From Polynucleobacter sp. HIN7 (GTDB lineage: Bacteria; Pseudomonadota; Gammaproteobacteria; Burkholderiales; Burkholderiaceae), in contig NZ_AP028138.1 of the NCBI RefSeq assembly GCF_030297595.1, positions 558,001 to 622,000 of the forward strand: a stretch of 64,000 nt of DNA, given 5' to 3'. The notes below the pieces were generated by a model. The model searched no databases. It had not been told where the DNA came from and saw nothing but the letters and a program-made list of their open reading frames with translations. The first letter of the stretch is position 1. Each line of letters opens with the position of its first letter. Positions 52,467 through 60,352 of the stretch are shown one piece after another. Position numbers and translations under genes: made by a program.

Positions 52467-53480
52467 CTACTTCCGTTTTAGTAGTTGATAGGCGCCTGGA
52501 AGAACACATAACAGGGTAATGGCCCCATAACTAATTGACCCTAAAACAGTCAATGATGGGCTCACGCCCCAGAGGGCCAACACTGATGCCAAGGTGGCCT
52601 CACGCAAACCCCAACCAGAAATACTAATGGGCAGCATTAATAGCAAACTCAAGGCTGGTAAACCGATCATAAGAGCTTCGGTGGGAACATCCGCTCCATA
52701 GGCTTTTAAGCAAAAGCCAAGCGCCAGAATATTAAAACAATGAATGCCTACCGCAAAAATAGCTTGCCCAATATTCGTTGGCCACGCAAAGGCAAACCGA
52801 ATTCCAGATAAGGCATGATCCAAAGAAAAGCGTGCTAAGAGCGAACGAATCATGGTCATTAATGGTTGATAGGTCAGCGCAAAGGCTAATACAACGCCGC
52901 CCCCCAGCATCAGTGCCAAGACCCAATAGCCTAATTCAGTTCCCCAGGAGGCTAGGGTAGCCCCACCCAATACCAAACCAATCCCACCCAAAATGTTATT
53001 GCCCATGAGGCCGACCACGCGATCCAGAAGGGTCATTGCAAAGCCTAGCCGTAATTTTGGGTTCTGCTTAGCAATGTCTTCAGCATGAGAAAGCTCTTTT
53101 GTAAGCTCTTGTTGTTGGCTGAGCTGGCCGCTAGGAGTTAAGTGCGTACCGGCAATGGCTCGGTAACTATCACCACCTAAAGTGCTCGGTAAGCCCTGAT
53201 TAATTAATCCCCCCGAGAAATACAGTCCAATGTATCCCATTAGACTCCCCTGAAATCCTGCGCGTCGCATGAATAATCCCCAACGTAGGCCACCGCATAC
53301 AAAGGCGGCAGTAATGCACAGCGCACCAGCAACTAGCCATTGGGCTTCTAGTTGCAACTCGGATTCAAAAAGGGTTTTCCAATCAATACCGCTCGTCGCT
53401 TTCCACAGCAATGCAATCGATAGAACAATCCGAATCGTGGGCCAACTCTTCTTTAGTACGGTTTTCCATGAGGCGCTCAT
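52467..53480 (-). CDS. UPF0104/YbhN-type flippase-like membrane protein
   Basis: 337 residues from the ATG at 53480, which overlaps the upstream gene's stop (ATGA); an in-frame upstream ATG is rejected. About eight membrane segments; the segment ISGWGLREATLASVLALWG near the C-terminus is characteristic of the lysylphosphatidylglycerol synthase transmembrane/AglD family. Members flip lipids or act as membrane partners of glycosyltransferases. Its position between GT39 and GT9 genes suggests a role in a lipid-linked sugar pathway. Function inferred. Confidence 0.83.
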   Translation of the reverse strand: MSASWKTVLKKSWPTIRIVLSIALLWKATSGIDWKTLFESELQLEAQWLVAGALCITAAFVCGGLRWGLFMRRAGFQGSLMGYIGLYFSGGLINQGLPSTLGGDSYRAIAGTHLTPSGQLSQQQELTKELSHAEDIAKQNPKLRLGFAMTLLDRVVGLMGNNILGGIGLVLGGATLASWGTELGYWVLALMLGGGVVLAFALTYQPLMTMIRSLLARFSLDHALSGIRFAFAWPTNIGQAIFAVGIHCFNILALGFCLKAYGADVPTEALMIGLPALSLLLMLPISISGWGLREATLASVLALWGVSPSLTVLGSISYGAITLLCVLPGAYQLLKRK

Positions 53481-54994
53481 GGGCGTAAGGATAATGCCTC
53501 TCGCTGCGGGTTTGCCTTTCCGCCCCAACCCTGGCAGTAACTGAGCTCAAATTGGCTAAGTGCTTCACCCATATGGCCGATGCTCAGTCGATCCAAGGGG
53601 CGACAGGTCCGAAATTGACCTTCCCCCACCGGAGGCTTAAAGGACATTTGCGACCAATTGAGCAAAATAACATTCGATCCCTCGGGCAGTGACCCAAACC
53701 ATAGATCAAATTGATCAAATCGATCATCCAATACAAAAACAGAGGTTGGTCTGGCATACCAAGCGACTCGGCTTGCCAAGGTCCAGTTCTGGACTGCAAT
53801 ACCACTTGCCTTGAGTTCTTTCACCAAAAGATTAGCAAGTGTGGATGCGGAACGCCAACCATATAAATCAGCTAGCGGATTCGATTTCATTTGATTAGCA
53901 ACTGGATAGCCGGCGGTCATTACGAGTGTTAGTCCGACGACAACCAGCGTCCCTTGGATTGCCAAAAATAAACTAATCAACCAACGCTTGCCTTGCTCCC
54001 ACCAAAGTGCAAGCCCAACGCCCGCTAAAGGGGCTAAGCAAAACCAAGCAGGTGTGGTCCAGTGCGGCAAGCCGCCACCTCCGGACAAGATAGCAAATAC
54101 TGCAAAGGGGAGCGCAAAGAAAATAAATAACACCACCAGCTTTTTGGAAGGCTGGGCTGGTGACGAGCGCAGCATACTCCACGAGCCCAGTAAGGGTAGA
54201 AATCCAAACACGCCGATTTGGATTCCAATAAAAGTGGCCACTCGGCGCCATTTCCATTCACCACCGGCGCCATGATCAATTTGATATCGAAATGAGATCC
54301 AGTCATGGGCGGCATTCCACAGAAGAACAGGACTAATGAGAAGCAGTGCAATCAGGATGGCAATGTAAAACCCTGGCTCCCGCAAGACGCTCCACCGTGG
54401 GACGGTCAAGCAAGCAACGCTAAATGCCAGTGCATATAAAATAGCTGTGTATTTACTCAATCCAGCCAATCCAAACAACACCCCCAATAGAATCCATTGG
54501 CTAAAACGATATTGCCCATCTTGCACAATCCACCGCAGGGCCATCCACAAAATACCGAGGGCAAGAGGCGTTAATAGGGAGTCAGGTACCAGCCCAACAG
54601 CTAGTACATGCGGTAGGGGGGCAAAAACAATCACTGCAACGGCAAATAATCCCGCACGTGAGAACGATTGCGTCTCTGATTGTGGGTGATAAAGATTCCA
54701 GAGTTGCTCGGCAATCTGATAGACCAGCGCGCAGGAGATAATCCACAGCACAATCGGAATGAGTCGCAAAATGCCATCGGGCGCATCAATTGCGACTAGC
54801 GGCCACTGTATCCAGCCCACCAGCGGCGGGTGATCAAAATAACTCCATGCAAGACGATCTGCATAGAGGGCATAATGCGCCTCATCAACCGATAGCTCAG
54901 TCGTAAAGCCCAATGCCAAATGAATAATTGTGCCGAGCGCAATCAGAATAAATGCCCAAGCATAGGGTGTTTGCTTGGTAATTAGCGTCGACAT
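53477..54994 (-). CDS. GT39/ArnT-like membrane glycosyltransferase
   Basis: 505 residues with about eleven membrane segments. The catalytic acidic motif of the family is in TELSVDEAHYALYADRLA, followed by YFDHPPLVGW. These enzymes use polyprenyl-phosphate sugars to glycosylate lipids or proteins on the periplasmic side; ArnT adds aminoarabinose to lipid A. No arn genes are in the window, so the sugar is not known. It is coupled to the flippase-like gene downstream, and follows the dehydrogenase gene by six bases. Confidence 0.87.
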   Translation of the reverse strand: MSTLITKQTPYAWAFILIALGTIIHLALGFTTELSVDEAHYALYADRLAWSYFDHPPLVGWIQWPLVAIDAPDGILRLIPIVLWIISCALVYQIAEQLWNLYHPQSETQSFSRAGLFAVAVIVFAPLPHVLAVGLVPDSLLTPLALGILWMALRWIVQDGQYRFSQWILLGVLFGLAGLSKYTAILYALAFSVACLTVPRWSVLREPGFYIAILIALLLISPVLLWNAAHDWISFRYQIDHGAGGEWKWRRVATFIGIQIGVFGFLPLLGSWSMLRSSPAQPSKKLVVLFIFFALPFAVFAILSGGGGLPHWTTPAWFCLAPLAGVGLALWWEQGKRWLISLFLAIQGTLVVVGLTLVMTAGYPVANQMKSNPLADLYGWRSASTLANLLVKELKASGIAVQNWTLASRVAWYARPTSVFVLDDRFDQFDLWFGSLPEGSNVILLNWSQMSFKPPVGEGQFRTCRPLDRLSIGHMGEALSQFELSYCQGWGGKANPQREALSLRP

Positions 54995-55000
54995 AGAACG

Positions 55001-55894
55001 TCAGACTTTGTTAGCTATGTAAAGTTGGTAAAGAGCGTGATAGCCATCGCGTGCCATCCCGTCATCGAGCATTAGTTGGTAGAGACGCTTTGCTTGCTCC
55101 AAGCCAGGTAAATGAAGTCCCATCTGCTCTGCAGATTCAACTGCAAGACCAATGTCTTTCATAAAGTGCTCAGCCATAAATCCTGGGGCAAAGTCGCCTT
55201 TAATCATGCGCGGCCCTTGCACATTGAGCTGGGTGCCGCCTGCTGCGCCACTACCAATCACTTTGAGGACCGCCGAGGCATCAAGCCCCGCCGCTTGGGC
55301 ATAGCGAATACCCTCGCAAACTCCCATGATGGTCGATGCAATCACAATTTGATTGCAGAGTTTGGCATGCTGACCGGATCCAGCAGGACCTAGTAGCGCA
55401 ATGTTATTGCCCATGCATTGCAAGATTGGTAAAGCACATTCATAAGCACTTGGATCACCACCAACCATGATGGAAAGACGCGCATCGCGTGCGCCAATAT
55501 CACCACCGGATACCGGTGCATCTAGAACAAAGACTTGGCGTTCACGAGCGAGTTTTGCAATTCGCACAGCCAATGCTGGACTAGAGGTGGTCATATCAAT
55601 GGCAATGCAGTTTGGCTTTGCGCCAGCCAAAATACCATTCGTTCCTAAATAAACCTCTTCAACGTCTTTGGGATAGCCAATGATGGTGATCACCACATCG
55701 CACTGAGCAGCCAATTCTTTTGGAGAAGAATGCCAAATCGCTCCTTGCTCAAGTAATGCCGCCGCCTTCTCGGGAGAGCGGTTAAAAAGATGCAATGGAT
55801 AGCCCGCCTTTAATAGGTGCGAAGCCATGCTCTTGCCCATGATGCCAGTGCCAATAAAACCAATAGCTGGCAAGGATGTTGTTCTAGAGTTCAT
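55001..55894 (-). CDS. 3-hydroxyisobutyrate dehydrogenase family oxidoreductase (GarR/GlxR-like)
   Basis: 297 residues. An N-terminal Rossmann fold has GFIGTGIMGKSMASHLLKAG and binds NAD(P). DAPVSGGDIGARDARLSIMVGG holds substrate, and the catalytic Lys is in GSGQHAKLCNQ. The C-terminal domain is helical. Best matches by motif are tartronate semialdehyde reductase and 3-hydroxyisobutyrate dehydrogenase; which acid it reduces or oxidises cannot be decided. Located in a minus-strand run after an MFS carrier with nine bases between. Confidence 0.88.
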   Translation of the reverse strand: MNSRTTSLPAIGFIGTGIMGKSMASHLLKAGYPLHLFNRSPEKAAALLEQGAIWHSSPKELAAQCDVVITIIGYPKDVEEVYLGTNGILAGAKPNCIAIDMTTSSPALAVRIAKLARERQVFVLDAPVSGGDIGARDARLSIMVGGDPSAYECALPILQCMGNNIALLGPAGSGQHAKLCNQIVIASTIMGVCEGIRYAQAAGLDASAVLKVIGSGAAGGTQLNVQGPRMIKGDFAPGFMAEHFMKDIGLAVESAEQMGLHLPGLEQAKRLYQLMLDDGMARDGYHALYQLYIANKV

Positions 55895-55903
55895 GGGCCT
55901 ATT

Positions 55904-57079
55904 TTAAAGGGGCTGGGCTCGCACAGGTTTGCGCTGAACCCCAAGCCAGATCAGGGCAAGGCCAATGATTGTGAGCGGAACAATTGATCCTAAATTAAGG
56001 AGGGTCCAGCCTTGCGTCGTGATTAGAACGCCGGAGCTCAATGCAGACAAAGCGGTGGCTAGAAACACAAAGAAATTAATGGCACCTTGAGCCTTATCAC
56101 GCTCCGATGGGCGATAAGCCTCTAAGGCTAGGGTGGTACTACTCGTAAATAGAAAGTTCCAACCCACCCCCAGTAAAAATAGTGCAGTCAAAAAATGGAA
56201 AAAAGTAATGCCTGATAGAGCAATCATGACGCAGGCGATGTTGAGTACCACTCCCATTCGCAAGACCCACATCACGCCGATACGCTTAATGAGGGCGCCA
56301 GTAAAAAATCCAGGAGCAAACATGCCAATCACATGCCACTCAAGAACCCATGCGGTTTTATCAAAACTAAATTGACAGGCTTCCATCGCTAAGGGTGTTG
56401 CCGCCATGAGTAGGTTCATTACACCGTAGGCGAGTGCGGCAGTAAGAGTGCAAACAATAAATAAGGGCTGGCGCATGATTTCGGAGAGAGGGCGACCGGG
56501 CTCTTGGTTGGGATCCCCGCGTTTTTCAGGAAAGCGAATCTGACTAATCACTGCGAATGCGATCACCGCAACACCAGCTAAGGTGATATAGGCGCCTGCA
56601 AAAGGTTGCATGAACCAATCGCGCGTCCAGCTTGCCATATTGGGCCCTAAAACAGCGCCCAAGATGCCTCCAGCCAACACCCATGAGATCGCTTTCTCTT
56701 TGGCTGTTTTATCCGCAAGTTCTGCGGCAGCAAACCGATAGAGTTGAGCATTGGCGTTATAAAACCCCGCAATGATTGTTCCAAGATTTAAAAGCCAAAA
56801 TTGTTTCTCTAAGGTCGCAAAAGCACACAAGAGCGACGAAAACAGGGCTACGAGTAAGGCAATCTGAAAGGAGCGCTTTCGACCCAAGCGCTGTTGAACT
56901 CTAGCCACGAGGGTAGTTGCCATGGCGCTGCCCACCACATACGCCATCACCGGCAGAGTTGCTAACCAAGGCTCGGGTGCCAGCGCAAAACCCACTAGGC
57001 CATTAATGGCAATAAAGGTAACGTTATTGGTGAGATAAAGCCCCTGTGCCAGGGTCAGAAACCAGAGATTTTTATTCAT
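55904..57079 (-). CDS. Major facilitator superfamily transporter
   Basis: 391 residues, twelve predicted membrane segments. The MFS loop 2-3 motif appears as VARVQQRLGRKRSFQ. The YNANAQLYRFAAAELA segment in membrane span 4-5 recalls a subgroup common in proteobacteria (YebQ-like). No substrate can be named. First gene of the minus-strand run and divergent from the DUF3047 gene with 28 bases between the two starts. Confidence 0.85.
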   Translation of the reverse strand: MNKNLWFLTLAQGLYLTNNVTFIAINGLVGFALAPEPWLATLPVMAYVVGSAMATTLVARVQQRLGRKRSFQIALLVALFSSLLCAFATLEKQFWLLNLGTIIAGFYNANAQLYRFAAAELADKTAKEKAISWVLAGGILGAVLGPNMASWTRDWFMQPFAGAYITLAGVAVIAFAVISQIRFPEKRGDPNQEPGRPLSEIMRQPLFIVCTLTAALAYGVMNLLMAATPLAMEACQFSFDKTAWVLEWHVIGMFAPGFFTGALIKRIGVMWVLRMGVVLNIACVMIALSGITFFHFLTALFLLGVGWNFLFTSSTTLALEAYRPSERDKAQGAINFFVFLATALSALSSGVLITTQGWTLLNLGSIVPLTIIGLALIWLGVQRKPVRAQPL

Positions 57080-57107
57080 TCTGCATGGTCATAAAAGCTC
57101 TACGATA

Positions 57108-57914
57108 ATGCATTGCATGATGCGTAGGCATACTGCTCTAATCCCTTTGTATCTTCTTCTTGGCTATCTGCTTCAAGGTTGCGCCGGGTTTGGTACTGAC
57201 TCTAGTCAGTCCAGTGCAGATAAGCTCGACCCCTTGGTGGCTCGTGAAGATATCAAGAAGTTTTCAGCACAACCTGCGAATGAACCCCTTAGAGGATGGA
57301 GCTTTTATCGCTTGGCACCCTATAAGAAAAATACTGCTTATCGCCTTGAGAACTACCAGGGTCGAACAGTGCTCAGTGCGAATGCAAAAAAATCAGCCTC
57401 AGGGTTGGCGGTAAAACTCAAACCTCGGCCATCGCAACATCTTTGGCTAGAGTGGGAATGGAAAGCCACCGGTACTTTAGATAAAGCAAATAATTTAGAT
57501 CGATATGCGGATGATGCGCCATTGCGAATCCTAGTTGCATTTGATGGCGATCGATCAAAGTTAACTTTGAAAGACAAAATGGTCGGTGAGCTTGCGCAGA
57601 TCATGAGTGGACAAGAAATGCCATATGCCACACTCATGTATATCTGGTCACCTAATGGTCAGCTCAATCAAATCAAGCCAAATTCACATACGAATCGGAT
57701 CAAGATGATTGCAGTCGATGCCGGTAAAGAAAACCTCGGACAATGGCGTAAGCACAGCAGAGACCTAACCGCTGACTATGAAGCGGCTTATGGTTACGCA
57801 CCAGGGAATTTGATTGGAATTGCACTCTTGACGGATACAGACAATACTAACTCTGAAACCAAAGCCTATTATGGGGATATTGAGCTGAAATATAAGAACT
57901 ACAAGCCCAATTAA
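57108..57914 (+). CDS. DUF3047 lipoprotein
   Basis: 268 residues from the first ATG; ATGs at residues 4 and 5 are also possible. A lipobox LLQGC puts the modified Cys near residue 25. The mature protein is a DUF3047 domain: GWSFYRLAPYKKNTAY, then KPRPSQHLWLEWEWKA, and a final EIALLTDTDNT-like segment. The domain resembles beta-sandwich carbohydrate-binding or lectin-like folds, but no function is established. Divergent from the MFS gene; separated from mrp by 89 bases. Confidence 0.85.
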   Translation: MHCMMRRHTALIPLYLLLGYLLQGCAGFGTDSSQSSADKLDPLVAREDIKKFSAQPANEPLRGWSFYRLAPYKKNTAYRLENYQGRTVLSANAKKSASGLAVKLKPRPSQHLWLEWEWKATGTLDKANNLDRYADDAPLRILVAFDGDRSKLTLKDKMVGELAQIMSGQEMPYATLMYIWSPNGQLNQIKPNSHTNRIKMIAVDAGKENLGQWRKHSRDLTADYEAAYGYAPGNLIGIALLTDTDNTNSETKAYYGDIELKYKNYKPN

Positions 57915-58003
57915 TCACTGGCTTGGGAAATTTCCTTTAGTTCCCGTTATGATCACTTTAAAAGATATATTTCTTGCATTAGAAACGCTTTAAGGAGACA
58001 AAA

Positions 58004-59092
58004 TTGTCGGTTAGTACGGAACAGGTTCAACAAGCCCTCAAAGGGGTAAAGGATCCAAATACACAAATTGATTTTGTGAGCTCAAAATCAGTTCGTAATC
58101 TCAAAGTCAATGATGGAGATGTTTCTCTCGATATTGTTTTGGGTTATCCAGCTAAAAGCCAAATTGATCTGATTCGTCAATTAGTGGTCAGTGCCATTCG
58201 AGAACTTCCTGGGGTAAAAAATGTCAGCGTGGCGATTACCACCGATATTGTCGCGCACGCTGTGCAACGTGGAGTCAAGTTACTCCCTGGTGTAAAAAAT
58301 ATTATTGCAGTCGCCAGCGGTAAGGGCGGTGTTGGAAAATCAACCACCGCAGTGAATCTAGCCTTGGCATTAGCTGCTGAGGGCGCTCAAGTCGGAATCT
58401 TGGATGCGGATATCTATGGCCCCAGTCAGCCCATGATGCTGGGCATCACTGGGCGCCCCGAGTCGCTAGCCGAGAATACGATTGAGCCGATGGAAGGACA
58501 TGGCTTGCAAGCCAGTTCAATTGGATTTTTGATTGAGCCCGATAACCCCATGGTGTGGCGAGGCCCCATGGTGACCTCGGCCTTAGAGCAGCTATTACGC
58601 CAAACACGTTGGCGTGACCTAGATTATCTGATTGTGGATATGCCACCAGGAACTGGTGACATTCAGTTAACACTTTCACAAAAGGTTCCGGTCACCGGAT
58701 CCGTGATTGTCACCACACCTCAAGATATCGCTCTACTTGATGCTCGTAAAGGGCTCAAGATGTTTGAGAAAGTCGGAATTCCTATCATCGGCATTATTGA
58801 GAATATGAGCACGTATGTGTGCCCCAAGTGCAATCACGAAGAGCATATATTTGGTGAGGGCGGTGGCAAGAAAATGTGCCAAGACTATGGCGTTGACTTT
58901 CTTGGTGCTCTCCCACTCAATCTCTCGATTCGTGAACAGGCAGACTCTGGAAGACCCACGGTGGTCGCAGATCCTGATGGCGCAATTAGCTCGATCTATA
59001 AAGGGATTGCGCGTCAAGTCGCCATTCGCATTGCCAACCTTAGCAAAGACATGACCAGTAAGTTCCCCAGCATTGTGGTGCAAAAGACCTAA
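58004..59092 (+). CDS. apbC: Iron-sulfur cluster carrier protein Mrp/ApbC
   Basis: 362 residues. An N-terminal DUF59 (MIP18) domain (1-90) is followed by a deviant Walker A GKGGVGKSTTAVN of the MinD/NBP35 type. The C-terminal CPKC motif (TYVCPKCNHEE) binds a bridging 4Fe-4S cluster. It assembles or delivers Fe-S clusters. The start is TTG at 58004, preceded by a strong TAAGGAG site seven bases upstream. Its place directly before a formate dehydrogenase locus rich in Fe-S proteins suggests it serves them, though Mrp is a general factor. Confidence 0.94.
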   Translation: MSVSTEQVQQALKGVKDPNTQIDFVSSKSVRNLKVNDGDVSLDIVLGYPAKSQIDLIRQLVVSAIRELPGVKNVSVAITTDIVAHAVQRGVKLLPGVKNIIAVASGKGGVGKSTTAVNLALALAAEGAQVGILDADIYGPSQPMMLGITGRPESLAENTIEPMEGHGLQASSIGFLIEPDNPMVWRGPMVTSALEQLLRQTRWRDLDYLIVDMPPGTGDIQLTLSQKVPVTGSVIVTTPQDIALLDARKGLKMFEKVGIPIIGIIENMSTYVCPKCNHEEHIFGEGGGKKMCQDYGVDFLGALPLNLSIREQADSGRPTVVADPDGAISSIYKGIARQVAIRIANLSKDMTSKFPSIVVQKT

Positions 59093-59104
59093 CGGATCAA
59101 TGCT

Positions 59105-59665
59105 ATGCGTTTTGCCATCGTCATTCGAAAGCAAAAGATTGATAATCCATGGCAAAACTATCGTTGGTGTTTACTTCAGGTTGTTCCTGATATTGGGCAG
59201 TTTGGTAATTCTTTAGAACAGGCGGGTACACCCATTAACCCTAAGGTGGTTGGACGACTTCTAGAGCGGGATGATGATGGCGAGTCTTGGGTATTCGCAG
59301 GATTTGACTTCCAGTTCTTTCGGGATGAGGCTGAAGGCTACTATTTAAATTCCACCTCACCTGATCCATGTTGGTTTGTGATGTGGCGTCTTGAGACTGA
59401 TTTCGAGTCTTATTTAGAGCCAAATTCAATTCCGATGGTAAGTAATGATGATGGGGCGGGGCTTGCAATACCTCATCGATTAATGTTGAGCTACAACGAG
59501 GCAGCCCGATTGATTGATGGGGGGGAGCAGGTCGATACAAGCCCACTGCAAGACGAGATGAAAGTATTCTTAGCCCAATACGTTGCAGAGAATTACAAAC
59601 CGGAGCCCAAAAAACGTGCGAAGCCAGCCTCCTTTAAAGGCGCCAACCGCCCAGCGGAGCCTTAA
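59105..59665 (+). CDS. DUF3305 protein of the formate dehydrogenase locus
   Basis: 186 residues. The family start is visible (MRFAIVIRKQKIDNPWQNYR), with a central FDFQFFRDEAEGYYLN and PCWFVMWR. A basic, proline-rich C-terminal tail (KPEPKKRAKPASF) ends it. No signal peptide, so cytoplasmic. DUF3305 genes sit next to DUF3306 and molybdenum formate dehydrogenase genes in many proteobacteria; an accessory or maturation role is likely but unproven. Overlaps the next gene by one base (TAATG). Confidence 0.88.
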   Translation: MRFAIVIRKQKIDNPWQNYRWCLLQVVPDIGQFGNSLEQAGTPINPKVVGRLLERDDDGESWVFAGFDFQFFRDEAEGYYLNSTSPDPCWFVMWRLETDFESYLEPNSIPMVSNDDGAGLAIPHRLMLSYNEAARLIDGGEQVDTSPLQDEMKVFLAQYVAENYKPEPKKRAKPASFKGANRPAEP

Positions 59666-60333
59666 TGGCCGAAGATAATTTTTTATCTCGCTGGTCTCGA
59701 AAAAAAGCTGGGCTTGCAGAAGAGGCCGCTCCAGCGCCATCGACTGCTCCCGTTACTAAAGCACCCGATACGCTATTAAAAGAAGTAAATGATGAAGTAA
59801 GTAATGAAGAAAAAAAAGAAATTTTTGCCCCAGATCAGGCGCAGCAGCCCCCGACTCCAACCATTGAGGATGTTGAAAAAATTGATGTGAAATCACCTGA
59901 TTTCTCGGCCTTTATGCGTCCCGATGTCGATCCTGTCGTACAGCAGGCCGCTCTTAAGAAAATGTTCAGCGATCCGCACTTTAATGTGATGGATGGTTTG
60001 GATATTTATATTGATGATTACTCAAAACCCGATCCAATTCCACTGGATATGCTCAAACGCATGCAGCAATCTGAGCTCTTGGGTATCTTCAAATCGACCG
60101 AGGAGCTCTATCCCGATAGTAAGCAAGACGCCTTGGATCAAGCGGATGCAATTCAAACATCGGCCAAGGAACATACGCAAATTGAGCAATCATCACAACC
60201 AGCTCCCATGGATAACCAGGACGCTGCTCAGCCAATCGATATAGAATCAGATTCATTAAACCCAAAAGTAGTTGATGAGAAACCTAGTGGAGAGAGACAG
60301 GCAAAACGCGATTCCGATACTTCAGGGTCTTAG
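59665..60333 (+). CDS. DUF3306 protein of the formate dehydrogenase locus
   Basis: 222 residues. It starts with the family motif FLSRWSRKKAGLAEE, then a low-complexity Pro/Ala/Glu linker. A conserved core follows: FMRPDVDPVVQQAALKKMF and DPHFNVMDGLDIYIDDYSKP. The C-terminal 80 residues are acidic, Gln/Asp/Ser-rich and probably disordered. Cytoplasmic. Always neighbours DUF3305; together they probably assist formate dehydrogenase assembly. Molecular role not known. Confidence 0.88.
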   Translation: MAEDNFLSRWSRKKAGLAEEAAPAPSTAPVTKAPDTLLKEVNDEVSNEEKKEIFAPDQAQQPPTPTIEDVEKIDVKSPDFSAFMRPDVDPVVQQAALKKMFSDPHFNVMDGLDIYIDDYSKPDPIPLDMLKRMQQSELLGIFKSTEELYPDSKQDALDQADAIQTSAKEHTQIEQSSQPAPMDNQDAAQPIDIESDSLNPKVVDEKPSGERQAKRDSDTSGS

Positions 60334-60352
60334 CGCGAAGCTTTAAAACAAA

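Noticed and set aside
53988..54275. Plus-strand open frames inside the GT39 gene
   Set aside because: Antisense shadow of a membrane protein gene with no ribosome-binding site or recognisable domain.
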